Assembly: GCA_033763795.1 (NCBI GenBank)
Contig: JANRJV010000079.1
Location: 1 to 46,515 of the forward strand
Source: JAEUIV01 sp033763795
Lineage (GTDB): Bacteria > Planctomycetota > Phycisphaerae > Phycisphaerales > UBA1924
Direction of reading: 5' to 3'
Length of the DNA stretch: 46,515 bases
Shown: positions 35,720-45,473 of the stretch, piece after piece
Layout: each line of letters opens with the position of its first letter
How positions within the stretch are numbered: the stretch's first letter is position 1
The notes under the pieces: generated by a model
The model's input: the letters and a program-made list of their open reading frames with translations, nothing else
Databases searched by the model: none
What the model was told of the DNA's origin: nothing
Position numbers and translations under genes: made by a program

Positions 35720-37378
35720 TCACACCAGACAGAGCGACGCAGCCGTCAGGTCGTCGGACGGAGCGGCGGGGCCGGCGAACTCGTTCACGGCTGAGACGAT
35801 CGCCTCGACGTCTCTCTCCGGCGATTGATTCGGGCGGAGCGAGTCGATGAGCCGCTCGAGTCCGAACGCCTCGCCGGCGGGCGAACGCTGCTCCACCACG
35901 CCGTCGGAGAACAACACCAGTCGCTCGCCCGCGGTCAGCGGGAGTTGCGTCGAGCGATACGCGCACACGTCCGAAGCGGCCAGCGGCAGACCGCCCGCGC
36001 ACTGCAGCGGCCGGGCGTCAGCGCCCGGACGCACGATCAGCGCGTACCCGTGACCCGCGTCGGCTGCGGTCAGCGTCCCCGCCCGCGCGTCAATGATCCC
36101 CAGCCACAATGAAACGAAGCGCCCCGCCGAGAGCCGTGGCGACAGGAAGTCGTTCAGCCTCTGCAACGCCGAGGCGGGGTCGGCCTCGTCGCGCAGCACC
36201 GCGTGCAGAAAACTCTGCACCGAACTCATCACCAGCCCCGCCCCGAGGCCCTTGCCCATGACGTCGCCCAGCAGCACGCCCACCTTCCCCCCCGGCAGAA
36301 ACATCACGTCAAAGACGTCGCCCGACACCATGCGGCCCGGCTTGGATCGCATCGCGTACCGCACCCCCTCGACGCAGGCCGTCTGCGGCGGAAGGAGGAA
36401 CCGCTGGATCTCGGCGGCGGCTTCCACGTCGCTCTGCAGCGACGCAAGACGCTGGCTCACCTCCAACTGCTTTACCCGCACCAGCGCGAGCGAAGCGATA
36501 TCCGCGAGCGTTCGGGTGACTTCCAGAAGGTCGCCAGCCCCGGAAGGCGTCGTTCCCGGCCCGCTTCCTGAGTCGAGGTAGAGGAAGCCCCAGATCGCCT
36601 CGTTCAGCCTGATCGGCGCGCAGGCCGCCGCTGCGATGTCGAAGCGGACCAGCGTGTCCGGGCGCGGCGTGCTGGAGTTCTCGGCGAGGACCGCGTAGGC
36701 CCCCGTGACCGCGGCCCGGAGCAGCGAGCGGCTGAACTGAAAATCTTCGCTGTGCTTGGAACGCGAGGTGGGCCGGGCCCGCTGCGCGACGATCTCGACC
36801 GCCTCGAACGTGTCCGTGCAGCGGAGCACCGCCGCACGCTCGAACCCGGTCGCCGACTGCGACGCCTCCAACAGGCATTCGAGAAGCTTCTGCTCGCCCG
36901 CGGCGCTGTACAGGAGCGCCGACGCCTTCAGCAGCGACGCGAACTGCTGCCTGACGCGCGGCTCGGATTCCCGGACGGCGGCCGACCGCAGTCGCTGCGC
37001 GGTCGAGTCGTCATCCTGGATGGTCACCATTGTCGCGGACCTGTGCGTCTGCTCGCCGATCCGAACGCGGAAGGTCCAGGGGCCAAGCTGCAGATGGTCC
37101 GCGTCGGCCAGCGGCGTGGGCTCGCCCGCGGGGAGCGCGAACCCGTTCAGCCGCGTGCCGTTGCGACTGGCATGATCAGTCGCGTACCACGTGCCCGCCC
37201 GCCACGTCAGCGCCATGTGCTCCCGCGACACCGCCGTGTGGTCGAGGAGCACTGTGCAGCCCGCTCCGCGCCCGAACGTTGCGCTGGGATCGCGCAGGGC
37301 GATCGTCTTGATCTCGGGCCCGTCGAGCGGTTCGAGAAAGATCGGTGAATCGGGCTTGGAACGCTCGACGCTCGTCAT
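35720..37378 (-). CDS. FHA-GAF-PP2C (SpoIIE-type) Ser phosphatase
   Basis: 552 aa. Residues 25-105 are an FHA domain (ATFGRGAGCTVLLDHTAVSREHM, SRNGTRLNG), which binds phosphothreonine; about 150-300 a GAF domain (ACAPIRLNEAIWGFLYLDSG); 325-552 a SpoIIE/RsbU PP2C domain (EIQRFLLPPQ, SGDVFDVMFLPGGKVGVLLGDVMGKG, DAGHGYALI, LVLFSDGVVEQR). The metal-binding aspartates in GDV and SDG are present. It lies 20 bp after the ECF sigma gene on the same strand and faces the Ser/Thr kinase gene, so it probably reverses or reads that kinase's phosphorylation. Confidence 0.9.
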   Translation of the reverse strand: MTSVERSKPDSPIFLEPLDGPEIKTIALRDPSATFGRGAGCTVLLDHTAVSREHMALTWRAGTWYATDHASRNGTRLNGFALPAGEPTPLADADHLQLGPWTFRVRIGEQTHRSATMVTIQDDDSTAQRLRSAAVRESEPRVRQQFASLLKASALLYSAAGEQKLLECLLEASQSATGFERAAVLRCTDTFEAVEIVAQRARPTSRSKHSEDFQFSRSLLRAAVTGAYAVLAENSSTPRPDTLVRFDIAAAACAPIRLNEAIWGFLYLDSGSGPGTTPSGAGDLLEVTRTLADIASLALVRVKQLEVSQRLASLQSDVEAAAEIQRFLLPPQTACVEGVRYAMRSKPGRMVSGDVFDVMFLPGGKVGVLLGDVMGKGLGAGLVMSSVQSFLHAVLRDEADPASALQRLNDFLSPRLSAGRFVSLWLGIIDARAGTLTAADAGHGYALIVRPGADARPLQCAGGLPLAASDVCAYRSTQLPLTAGERLVLFSDGVVEQRSPAGEAFGLERLIDSLRPNQSPERDVEAIVSAVNEFAGPAAPSDDLTAASLCLV

Positions 37379-37397
37379 TTCTTTCCTTGCACGCCCT

Positions 37398-38057
37398 TCA
37401 GCCGGCGCCGCTCAAGTACCGCGAGGCGTGACCCATGGAGGCCGCCAGACGCTCCACGGCGCGCCCCGCCAACCGCCTCACAGCGTCCTCCGTCCGGCCC
37501 ATCTCCGCCGCCGCTTCACGGATCGGCTGCTCGTTCAGGTACACCCGCTGCAGAACCTCCCGGTAGTCGTCGGGCAGGGACGCGATCGTCAGGATCATCG
37601 CGGCCACGGCGTCTTCCCGGCGGATGATCCGGCTCGCCGTCGTGTAGTCCGGCATGATCCGGTCCAGCATCGCCTGATGTCGGCTCCGGCTGGCCGGGTC
37701 GATCGCAACTTCGCGCGCCGCGTCGCGCTTCTTGCGCCGCAACGCCCGGACCTGGTCCAGGAACCGGTGTTCGATCACCTTGGTGACCCAGTAGTAGAAC
37801 GAGTCCTCACCCTGGTAGGTGAACGACCCCACCCCGGTGAAGACGCCGACGTACGCCTCCTGGAGCACATCCTCAGGGTCCAGCTTCCCCTGCCAGTCGA
37901 CCCCCACCTTACGAATGGTGAACCCCAGCAAGCGATGGTGATAGTGGGCCAGCAGGCGTGTCGTCGCTTCTTGCTCGCCGCCCGCGGCCTGGGCGCACAG
38001 CCGCTCGATCTCTTCGGGCGTCAGCGGCGGTGGGGGGGGTGGGTCAGGCGATCCCAT
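37398..38057 (-). CDS. ECF-type RNA polymerase sigma factor (planctomycete group)
   Basis: 219 aa. Region 2: LDPEDVLQEAYVGVFTGVGSFTY and FYYWVTKVIEHRFLDQVRALRRKKRD; region 4: LPDDYREVLQRVYLNEQPIREAAAEMGRTEDAVRRLAGRAVERLA. ATG 38057 follows GAGG; a poly-Pro run (PPPPPP) precedes sigma region 2. The long frame upstream overlaps the divergent kinase gene. Divergence from a Ser/Thr kinase is a common planctomycete arrangement. Confidence 0.9.
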   Translation of the reverse strand: MGSPDPPPPPPLTPEEIERLCAQAAGGEQEATTRLLAHYHHRLLGFTIRKVGVDWQGKLDPEDVLQEAYVGVFTGVGSFTYQGEDSFYYWVTKVIEHRFLDQVRALRRKKRDAAREVAIDPASRSRHQAMLDRIMPDYTTASRIIRREDAVAAMILTIASLPDDYREVLQRVYLNEQPIREAAAEMGRTEDAVRRLAGRAVERLAASMGHASRYLSGAG

Positions 38058-38192
38058 GGATACCTCTACGATACAGTTCGGAATCGGATCGTCGGCCACA
38101 GGGGGGGTGGCCCCGGTTTCGCGCTGGGCCGGCTTCCCTCGGAGAAGGGACGCGACCGGACCGGGCCCCGACCGGTCAGAAGATCGTGGACC

Positions 38193-40544
38193 ATGACGGA
38201 CCCTGAACACAACCCGCCGTCTCCCGTACCGGATCCCCAGTTCGGTGCCAGCGCCGCCGGAGCACTCGGGGCCGACGCCGATGACTATCCCGTGATCGAC
38301 GGCTACGACGTCATCGACCACATCGGCCGCGGCGGCATGGGCGTGGTCTACGAGGCCCTGCAGCAGTCAACGGGGAGGCGCGTCGCGGTCAAACTCATGC
38401 TTGAGCGGGCCGCGGCGACCGAGGCCGCCCGGCGTCGCTTCGAGCGCGAGGTGGAACTGGTCGCCCGGCTGCAGCACCCCGGCATTGTCAGCGTCCTGGA
38501 TTCAGGGCTCCACAGGGGACGCTACTTCTTCGTGATGGAGTACATCGAGGGGGAGCCTCTGGACCGCGCCCTCCCGGCCGGAGAGGCGGACCTCCGCGAG
38601 ATCGCGGGCGCCGTCGCCCGCATCGCCCGCGCCGTCGATTACGCCCACCAGCGCGGCGTCATGCACCGCGATCTCAAGCCGGGAAACATCCTCGTCGACA
38701 CCCGGGGCCAGCCTCGTCTGCTCGACTTCGGGCTCGCCAAGGCCTTCGATCCCAACTCCATGGTGCAGGGCCGCGACTCGATCTCCCAGCCCGGGCAGGT
38801 CATAGGCACGCTGGGATACATGCCGCCGGAGCAGGCCCGCGGCGACATCCAGCAGGTCAGCGTGCGCAGCGACGTCTACTCGCTCGGCGCCATCGCCTAC
38901 GAGCTCATGACGGGCTCCTTGCCCTGTCCGATCGACGGGCCCATGGCGCTGGTCTTCCAGCGGATCGAGACCCGCGATCCCACCCGGCCGTCGCAGCTCC
39001 GCAAGTCGATCCCCGCCGACGTCGACGCCATCCTCCTGCGTGCGCTCGAGAAGGACCCGCAGAAGCGCTACCCGACGGCCGCGGCCCTCGCGGACGACCT
39101 GGAACGCTGGCTCGAAGATCGGCCCATCTCCGCACGCCGCGCCGGGGTGGTCCAGCGGTGCGCCCGCTGGTGCCGCCGGAATCCCGCCTTGGCCGCGGTC
39201 GCCGTGCTCGCGACGACCGTCGTGCTCGTGGGCCTCATCTCCGCGTGGGCGATGATGGCGGCGGAAGCCCGGCGGGCCCGCGCCGAAGCGGACAAGATGG
39301 CGAAGGACGCCCGCTTCGCCGAAGTGCTCGGCAAACTCAATCCGGACTCGGCCGCGACCGACCGGGCCGAAGCCACTCTCATCATGCTTCGCGAGCTCGA
39401 GCAGACCATCGCCAGCGAGCAGCTCGACCCCGAAGGAGAGGCCGAGCGGCGCATCCTGCTCGGCGAGAAGTACCGCGAGAACCGCGCCCCCGCCGAAGCC
39501 GAGGCCCAGTTCACCAGGGCCCTCGACATCTATCGCGCGCGGCGGCCCCAGCCCGACGCGCAGACCGCCTGGTGCCTCCGCAACATTGCCGCGACCTACT
39601 ACGACCGTGGCAACTACCAGAAAGCTGAGGATCTCTACCGCCAGTCGCTGCAGATGCGCCGCGAGGTCTACAAGGACCGGGACCACGCCGACGTCGCCGA
39701 CGGGATGAACCACCTCGCCGCGACACTCATGCTGATGCGGCGCTTCGACGAGGCCCGCGATCTCATGCAGGGCGCTCTGGACATGCGCCGCCGGCTCTTC
39801 CCCGAGGACCATAAGGACGTGGTCGCGACGGTGAACAACCTCGGCGCTCTCTACCAGGAGACCGGGCGCTACGCCGACGCCGAGCGGCACTTCTCCGAAG
39901 CGCTCGACCGCATCATCCAGGTGCAGGGACGCGAGACACGTCTGGCGGCCCGCGGCATGAAGAATCTCGCACGCATCCGCATGGCCCAGGAGAACACCGA
40001 GGGGGTCGAGCGCCTGCTCAACGAAGCCGAAGGCATCCTCGCGCGAACGCTGGGGCCGGACAATCCGGAAGTGGCCCAGACCATGGTCGAGCGCGGCCGC
40101 CTGCTGCGCCTGGAGGGGCGCCTCGCCGAAGCGGAGTCCGAGTGCAGGCGCGGCCTGGAACTGCTCCTGCGGAAGCTGCCCGCGACCAGCCCCGAGATCA
40201 TCGCCGGACGCATCATCTTCGCGCGCACCCTCGCCGCCCAGGGCAAGGGCGAGGAAGCCCTGCGCGAGGCCGACGCCGCCTGCGCGGGCATCGAGCAGGG
40301 CAACCGCAAGCCCGACAGGCTCGCCGAGGCTCAGGCCGCCCGGGCAATAGCGCTCGTCGCCATGGATCGCCGGGAAGAAGCCGAGCCGATCCTGCGCGAC
40401 GCCCTCGCCGCCCTGGAGATGCACCGCGGCTCGGGCGACTACCGCACCAAGCGCTGCGCGCGCGACCTGGCGGATCTGCTCTCGGCACGAGGCGACCACG
40501 AGGGCGCGCGCGAGGTCCTCACGCGCATGGATGTCGCTCGCTGA
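38193..40544 (+). CDS. Membrane Ser/Thr protein kinase with TPR repeats
   Basis: 783 aa. N-terminal Pkn2-type kinase: IGRGGMGVVYEA loop (44-55), K67, E86, HRDLKPGN (D160, N165), DFGLAK (D178), GTLGYMPPEQA. One membrane segment at about 332-352 (ALAAVAVLATTVVLVGLIS). The C-terminal 400 residues are TPRs (AEAEAQFTRALDIYRAR; YYDRGNYQKAEDLYRQSLQMRREV; NNLGALYQETGRYADAERHF), predicted outside the cytoplasm and sensing a ligand or partner. ATG 38193 is divergent from the ECF sigma gene, its likely partner. Confidence 0.93.
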   Translation: MTDPEHNPPSPVPDPQFGASAAGALGADADDYPVIDGYDVIDHIGRGGMGVVYEALQQSTGRRVAVKLMLERAAATEAARRRFEREVELVARLQHPGIVSVLDSGLHRGRYFFVMEYIEGEPLDRALPAGEADLREIAGAVARIARAVDYAHQRGVMHRDLKPGNILVDTRGQPRLLDFGLAKAFDPNSMVQGRDSISQPGQVIGTLGYMPPEQARGDIQQVSVRSDVYSLGAIAYELMTGSLPCPIDGPMALVFQRIETRDPTRPSQLRKSIPADVDAILLRALEKDPQKRYPTAAALADDLERWLEDRPISARRAGVVQRCARWCRRNPALAAVAVLATTVVLVGLISAWAMMAAEARRARAEADKMAKDARFAEVLGKLNPDSAATDRAEATLIMLRELEQTIASEQLDPEGEAERRILLGEKYRENRAPAEAEAQFTRALDIYRARRPQPDAQTAWCLRNIAATYYDRGNYQKAEDLYRQSLQMRREVYKDRDHADVADGMNHLAATLMLMRRFDEARDLMQGALDMRRRLFPEDHKDVVATVNNLGALYQETGRYADAERHFSEALDRIIQVQGRETRLAARGMKNLARIRMAQENTEGVERLLNEAEGILARTLGPDNPEVAQTMVERGRLLRLEGRLAEAESECRRGLELLLRKLPATSPEIIAGRIIFARTLAAQGKGEEALREADAACAGIEQGNRKPDRLAEAQAARAIALVAMDRREEAEPILRDALAALEMHRGSGDYRTKRCARDLADLLSARGDHEGAREVLTRMDVAR

Positions 40545-40627
40545 GCGCGGCGTCGCACCGCGGCGTGTAACCTTTGCCCCAGATATGCGGCGGGGCGGCC
40601 CCCGCTCTGAGGAAGTGGAGCTCGCAC

Positions 40628-42955
40628 ATGCTGACGCAACGGGCGCTGGTGGTCGCCGGGATCGCAGGAACGATCGTCTTGAACGCATGCACGTCGGGAG
40701 GCCAGCGAGATCCGCAACACCGGACGTCGGTCGGTCGGGACTCGGCCGGCCAAGCCGCCGCCCCCGACATCGAACGCCCCGCCCCCTCGGCCGCTGACCC
40801 CGCGTTCCTCGAGCAGTTCGCCGCGACCAACCGCTTCAGGCTGGGACTGCCGACCTCCATCAAGCCCCTGCCCGGCGGCCGACACGTGCTCTTTCTCCGC
40901 AGCGGGCCCCGCAGCTTCGTGCACGACCTCTACGAGTACGACATCGCCTCCGGCGCCGAACGCGTCCTCCTCACCGCCGAGCGGATACTCGGCGGGGGCG
41001 ACGAGAAGCTCACTCCCGAAGAGCTCGCCCGACGCGAACGCATGCGACTCTCGTCCCGCGGCATCGCGGGCTACGACGTCTCCCGCGACGGCTCGCGCAT
41101 CCTCGTTCCGCTGTCCGGTCGCCTGTTCGTCATCGAGCGCCAGAGCGGGCAGATCCGCGAGCTCCGCTCGACCGCCGGGTTTCCGATCGACCCGCGCTTC
41201 TCCCCGGACGGGTCCACGATCGCCTGCGTCCGCGACGGCGAGCTGCACGTCACCGATGTCGATTCCGGCAACGAGCGCCGCGTCACCACCGGCGCCGACC
41301 GCTTCGTCGAGAACGGTGTGGCCGAGTTCGTCGCCCAGGAAGAGATGGACCGCCGCGAGGGCTACTGGTGGTCCCCCGAGGGCGACCGCATCGTGTTCCA
41401 GCAGACGGACACGCGGGGTGTCGAGCGGTTCCACATCGCCGACCCCGTCAACCCCGAGAAGGATCCACAGACCTCGCCCTACCCCCGCGCCGGCCGCACC
41501 AACGCGGCGGTCAAGCTCGGGATCGCTGTGATCCGCGGCACCTTCGACGGCGCCGTCGTCTGGGTCAACTGGAACAGCCAGCAGTACCCGTATCTCGCCC
41601 GCGTCGATTGGTCGCGCAGCGCACCGCTCACCATCCTCGTCCAGAACCGCACGCAGACCGAGCAGGCGCTGCTGGAAGTGAACCCCGTCACGGGGGACAC
41701 GCGCGAACTGCTCGTCGAACGCGACCCGGCGTGGATCAACCTGCACGACCCGCCCCGCTGGCTGCCCGACGGCAGCGCCTTCCTCTGGACCAGCGACGCG
41801 GGGACCGACGAACGGCTCGAACTGCGCGCCCGCGACTGCGCCCTCATCCGCGTCCTCGCCCAGAACGCGCCGGGCCCGCTCACGAACATCAAGCTCGCCT
41901 CCCTCGACGCCGCCCGGAACCGGGCGCTCTTCACGGCGAGCCCCAACCCGCTCGAAACCCGCCGATGGCAGGTCCCGCTCGACGGCTCCGCCGCGCCGTC
42001 CATGCTGCCCTCTTCGAGCGATCCGGCGGTCGAAACACTCGAGGTCGCGCCCGACGGGTCGTCATGGGTCTGGACGAGCGATCGCTTCGATCGATCGACG
42101 CAGTTCTTCGTCGGGACGCTCGACCGCGACCGCGCCGGTGAGCTCCGCTCCGTCGCCGAGTCGCCCGCGTTCCGTCCGAAGGCCGAGTTCACCACCGTGG
42201 CCCCCGCCGGCAGCAACGTCGAGCTCCAGGCGGTCATCATGCGTCCGCGGAACTTCCGCCCCGGCGTGAAGCACCCGGTCATCCTCAGCGTCTACACCGG
42301 ACCGGGCCTGCAGTACGTGACCGCGGCGCCCCGAGGCGGGCTTCTCGACCAGTGGTACGCCGATCACGGATTCATCGTCATCCGCGTCGACAACAGGGGA
42401 ACGCCCGGCCGCGGCCGCGACTTCGAGCGCGCCATCAAGGGCAATCTCATCGATCTCGCGCTGGCCGAGCAGGCGGGCGCCGTGCAGGCCCTCGCGCGCC
42501 GATACCCGGAGATCGACGCCTCGCGCGTCGGCGTCTACGGGTGGAGCTTCGGAGGCTATTTCAGCGCCATGGCAGCCATGCGCCGCCCCGACGTCTTCAA
42601 GGCGGGCGTCGCCGGCGCGCCCGTCTGCGACTGGGCCGACTACGACACCCACTACACCGAGCGATTCATGGGTCTGCCCGACGCCAACGCCGAGGGATAC
42701 CGCGCCAGCAACGTCCTCACGTACTGCAAGGACCTGGAAGTCCCGCTGCTCGTCATCCACGGCACCGCGGACGACAACGTCTACTTCCTGCACAGCCTCA
42801 AGATGACCGACGCCCTCTTCCGCGCGGGCAAGCATTTCGAGTTCCTCGCCCTCCCCGGCTTCACGCACATGGTGCCCGACCCCGTCGTCACCCGTTCCCT
42901 CTACGGCCGCATCGCGGAGTTCTTCGCGACACATTTGGCGGACGACCCGCGGTGA
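40628..42955 (+). CDS. Dipeptidyl-peptidase-IV-like (S9B) lipoprotein
   Basis: 775 aa. Signal peptide with lipobox (VAGIAGTIVLNAC, Cys at 21). A beta-propeller domain with the EE-type substrate motif FVAQEEMDRREGYWWSP is followed by an alpha/beta-hydrolase: GWSFGG with nucleophile S640, GTADDNVYF (D715) and FTHMVPDP (H747). Cleaves X-Pro dipeptides from peptides outside the cytoplasm in relatives. ATG 40628 has GGAG 8 nt upstream and matches the signal peptide; the frame's earlier ATG at 40574 would spoil it. Confidence 0.93.
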   Translation: MLTQRALVVAGIAGTIVLNACTSGGQRDPQHRTSVGRDSAGQAAAPDIERPAPSAADPAFLEQFAATNRFRLGLPTSIKPLPGGRHVLFLRSGPRSFVHDLYEYDIASGAERVLLTAERILGGGDEKLTPEELARRERMRLSSRGIAGYDVSRDGSRILVPLSGRLFVIERQSGQIRELRSTAGFPIDPRFSPDGSTIACVRDGELHVTDVDSGNERRVTTGADRFVENGVAEFVAQEEMDRREGYWWSPEGDRIVFQQTDTRGVERFHIADPVNPEKDPQTSPYPRAGRTNAAVKLGIAVIRGTFDGAVVWVNWNSQQYPYLARVDWSRSAPLTILVQNRTQTEQALLEVNPVTGDTRELLVERDPAWINLHDPPRWLPDGSAFLWTSDAGTDERLELRARDCALIRVLAQNAPGPLTNIKLASLDAARNRALFTASPNPLETRRWQVPLDGSAAPSMLPSSSDPAVETLEVAPDGSSWVWTSDRFDRSTQFFVGTLDRDRAGELRSVAESPAFRPKAEFTTVAPAGSNVELQAVIMRPRNFRPGVKHPVILSVYTGPGLQYVTAAPRGGLLDQWYADHGFIVIRVDNRGTPGRGRDFERAIKGNLIDLALAEQAGAVQALARRYPEIDASRVGVYGWSFGGYFSAMAAMRRPDVFKAGVAGAPVCDWADYDTHYTERFMGLPDANAEGYRASNVLTYCKDLEVPLLVIHGTADDNVYFLHSLKMTDALFRAGKHFEFLALPGFTHMVPDPVVTRSLYGRIAEFFATHLADDPR

Positions 42956-43608
42956 ACCCGTCCCCGGGAAGCTTCGCCGCCGCGGTGAAACGCTACGCGC
43001 CGCTCGGACTGTTCGTCGGGCCGTACCTCGTCGCCGGGCTCGTCCTCTGCCTGGCGCGCGGCAACTTCGAGTTCCTGGGATACGTCGTCCAGATGGTGCT
43101 GATCGCCGGGGCCGTCGCCTGGGCGCACGTCCATGCCCGGTTCACCATGCCCGTCCTCTGGCTCCTGGCGGCCTGGGGGCTGCTCCATCTGCTCGGGGGT
43201 CTCGTTCCGATCCCTGCCGAACGTGCGCACGACCCCGCGCGCCCGGTGCTCTACGGCCTGTGGATCATCCGGGACTGGTTCAAGTACGACAACCTCGTCC
43301 ACGGCTTCGGCTTCTTCGCTGCGACCCTCGCCGTCGCCCAGGCGCTCCGTCCCTTCCTCGACGCGGCAACACGTCCGCGGCTGGCGCTCGTCGTCATCCT
43401 GGCGTCGGCGGGGATGGGTCTGGGCGCAATGAACGAGATGATCGAGTTCGGAGCGACCGTGTTCGTTCCTGACACGGGAGTGGGGGACTACCGCAACAAC
43501 GCGCTCGATCTATGGTGGAACGCGGTCGGCGCGGTCCCCGCGGCGGTGCTCTCGGTCGGCCTTCTCGCAAAGAAAAACGGCGTGGACACGCGTCCACGCC
43601 GCACGTGA
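42952..43608 (+). CDS. YjdF/DUF2238-like membrane protein
   Basis: 218 aa, 5-6 membrane segments. FKYDNLVHGFGFFAA and GAMNEMIEFGATVF are the conserved DUF2238 marks, followed by YRNNALDLWWNAVG. Unknown function. GTG 42952 overlaps the preceding TGA. The 3' end carries the terminator of the convergent rpsB-tsf operon. Confidence 0.85.
   Translation: MNPSPGSFAAAVKRYAPLGLFVGPYLVAGLVLCLARGNFEFLGYVVQMVLIAGAVAWAHVHARFTMPVLWLLAAWGLLHLLGGLVPIPAERAHDPARPVLYGLWIIRDWFKYDNLVHGFGFFAATLAVAQALRPFLDAATRPRLALVVILASAGMGLGAMNEMIEFGATVFVPDTGVGDYRNNALDLWWNAVGAVPAAVLSVGLLAKKNGVDTRPRRT
43571..43601 (-). terminator. Rho-independent terminator of rpsB-tsf, inside the DUF2238 gene
   Basis: CGGCGTGGAC / GTCCACGCCG perfect 10-bp stem with a 4-nt loop at 43578-43601; on the - strand it is followed by TTTTTCT. 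It is 56 bp past the tsf stop and lies wholly within the last codons of the convergent gene. Confidence 0.8.
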
Positions 43609-43657
43609 TCTCTGCATCCTTGGCCGCCCCGGAACCCCCTCGGACCCCGGCCCCGGC

Positions 43658-44476
43658 TCAGGCCTCTTCGCCGACCTGCCAGCGGAGGAACGCCGTCACC
43701 GTCGAACCGCCGGGCAGCAGGTCCTTGATCTTCTTGCTCGGATCCATGACGAAGGGCTGCTCGAGGAGCGCGATCTCCTCGAAGAACTTGCGCATGCCGC
43801 CCTCGACCATCTTCTCGGCGATCTCCTTGGGCTTGCCCGACTCCATCGCCTGCTCGATGCGGAACTTCCGCTCCTTCTCGACGATGTGCGACGGGATGTC
43901 GTTGGCGGACACGCCGCGCGGCGCCGGCACCGCCGAGACGATGTGCATGCAGATGCTGCGCGACAGGTCCTGGGAGACGTTCCCCTCCGCCTGCAGCAGC
44001 GCCGCCTTCTTGCCGTCGTGGTGCACGTACTGCCCGAACATCGTCGAGCCTGTGCCCTCGAACTTGTGGATCCGCGCGATGGACGCGTTCTCGCCCGTCG
44101 TGATGCGGATCTCGTCGACCAGCTTGGCCATCTCGGCCGTGGGGGCGACGTTGCCCGCCCGCTGAGCGAGCGCCATGCTCGCGATGCTCGTCGCGGCCTT
44201 CGTGAAGGCCTCGTTCTTGGCAGTGAAGTCGGTCTCGGCCCGCAGCTCGACGATCGCCGCCGCACGACCGCTCGGATCGACCGCGATCACCACCCGCCCC
44301 TCGCCCGCGGCGCGGTCGGTGCGCGTGTCCATCTTCCCCTTCAGCTTCTTGCGGAGCAGATCGACCGCGGCGTCCTTGTCGCCGTTGGTCTCCTGCAGCG
44401 CTTTCTTGCACTCCATCATCGACAGCCCCGTCTCGTTGCGGAGCATCATCACCGTCTTTGCATCAATCTCGACCAT
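43658..44476 (-). CDS. tsf: Elongation factor Ts
   Basis: 272 aa nucleotide-exchange factor for EF-Tu. N-terminal UBA-like VMMLRNETGLSMMECKKALQE, then the conserved VELRAETDFTAKNEAF. Length normal. ATG at 44476; follows rpsB by 142 bp with a CCGGG-AAA-CCCGG hairpin in the gap but no T-run, so readthrough from rpsB is expected. Confidence 0.96.
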   Translation of the reverse strand: MVEIDAKTVMMLRNETGLSMMECKKALQETNGDKDAAVDLLRKKLKGKMDTRTDRAAGEGRVVIAVDPSGRAAAIVELRAETDFTAKNEAFTKAATSIASMALAQRAGNVAPTAEMAKLVDEIRITTGENASIARIHKFEGTGSTMFGQYVHHDGKKAALLQAEGNVSQDLSRSICMHIVSAVPAPRGVSANDIPSHIVEKERKFRIEQAMESGKPKEIAEKMVEGGMRKFFEEIALLEQPFVMDPSKKIKDLLPGGSTVTAFLRWQVGEEA

Positions 44477-44618
44477 CTCGGTATTCCTCGAATGGTGGCG
44501 GTTCGCTGTTCAGACAGGAGGCGCACCGGGAAACCCGGCGCGGTCTCCGATTCTCTCTCTGGGTCCGCGGACGGACACGGCCCGCCCGCGCGTGTTCACA
44601 TCGATCTCGGCGTCGCGC

Positions 44619-45473
44619 TCAGGCGTCGCTTCCCGCGGCCGCGACCTCGGCCCCGCTCGAGGCCGCGTCGTCCGCGCGGAACTGGCTGCGACGCGAGCGC
44701 CGCTGGCCCCCGCCCGGCCCGCCGTCGCCCCCGCGCCCGCCGCCCTCGCCGGCTCCCGGGCCGTCGCCCCGGTCGCCGGTCTTCTCGACCCGCGCCTGCT
44801 TGCCCTCGACGATCGCCGCGCACAGCTCGCGGATGACCACGTCGATCGACCGCATGGAGTCGTCGTTGCCGGGGATGGGAATGTCGACCAGGTCCGGGTC
44901 GCCATCCGAATCGATGAGCGCGATCGTCGGGATGCCCAGCTTCCGGGCCTCCAGCAGCGCGTTCTGCTCGCGGGCGGTGTCGATCACCACGAGGCAGCCG
45001 GGCAACTTGTCCATGTGCCGGATGCCCTCGAGGTTCCGCTTGATCTTCTTCATCTCTCGGCGGAGCTGGCTCTCCATCTTCTTCGAGTAGCTCTGGAAGT
45101 TGTCGCCTTGCTCGATCGTCTCGAGCTCTTCCATTCGCCGCAGCCGCGAACGGATCGTCCGGAAGTTCGTCAGCGTGCCGCCCAGCCACCGCTCGGTCAC
45201 CCAGTGCATCTTCACGTCGCCCACGCGCTGCTGGAGCACGTCACGCGCCTGACGCTTGGTCCCGATGAAGCAGACGTCCTTCCCCTCGGACACCGTCCGC
45301 GCGATGAACTTCTTGGCGAGCAGGATGCCCTTGATCGTTTCCTTGATGTCGATGATGTGGATGCTGTTGCGCTTGCCGTAGATGTACGGCCCCATCTTGG
45401 GGTTCCAGTTGCTGGCCCGCTGGCCGAAGTGGATGCCCGCCTCGATGAGATCTTTGACGAGTGAACTGGACAT
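44619..45473 (-). CDS. rpsB: 30S ribosomal protein S2
   Basis: 284 aa. LIEAGIHFGQRASNWNPKM, YIYGKRNSIHIIDI, CFIGTKRQARDV, VTERWLGGTLTNFRTI and PGCLVVIDTAREQNALLEARKLGIPTIALID are the S2 signatures. The C-terminal 60 residues form a Gly/Arg-rich disordered tail (GDGPGAGEGGGRGGDGGPGGG) longer than in E. coli S2. ATG 45473 at the usual place. Leader about 240 nt from the predicted promoter, room for S2 autoregulation. Confidence 0.96.
   Translation of the reverse strand: MSSSLVKDLIEAGIHFGQRASNWNPKMGPYIYGKRNSIHIIDIKETIKGILLAKKFIARTVSEGKDVCFIGTKRQARDVLQQRVGDVKMHWVTERWLGGTLTNFRTIRSRLRRMEELETIEQGDNFQSYSKKMESQLRREMKKIKRNLEGIRHMDKLPGCLVVIDTAREQNALLEARKLGIPTIALIDSDGDPDLVDIPIPGNDDSMRSIDVVIRELCAAIVEGKQARVEKTGDRGDGPGAGEGGGRGGDGGPGGGQRRSRRSQFRADDAASSGAEVAAAGSDA

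Noticed and set aside
37191..38192. N-terminal extension of the kinase frame by 334 codons
   Set aside because: It is antisense to the sigma factor and phosphatase genes; the kinase domain begins after ATG 38193.
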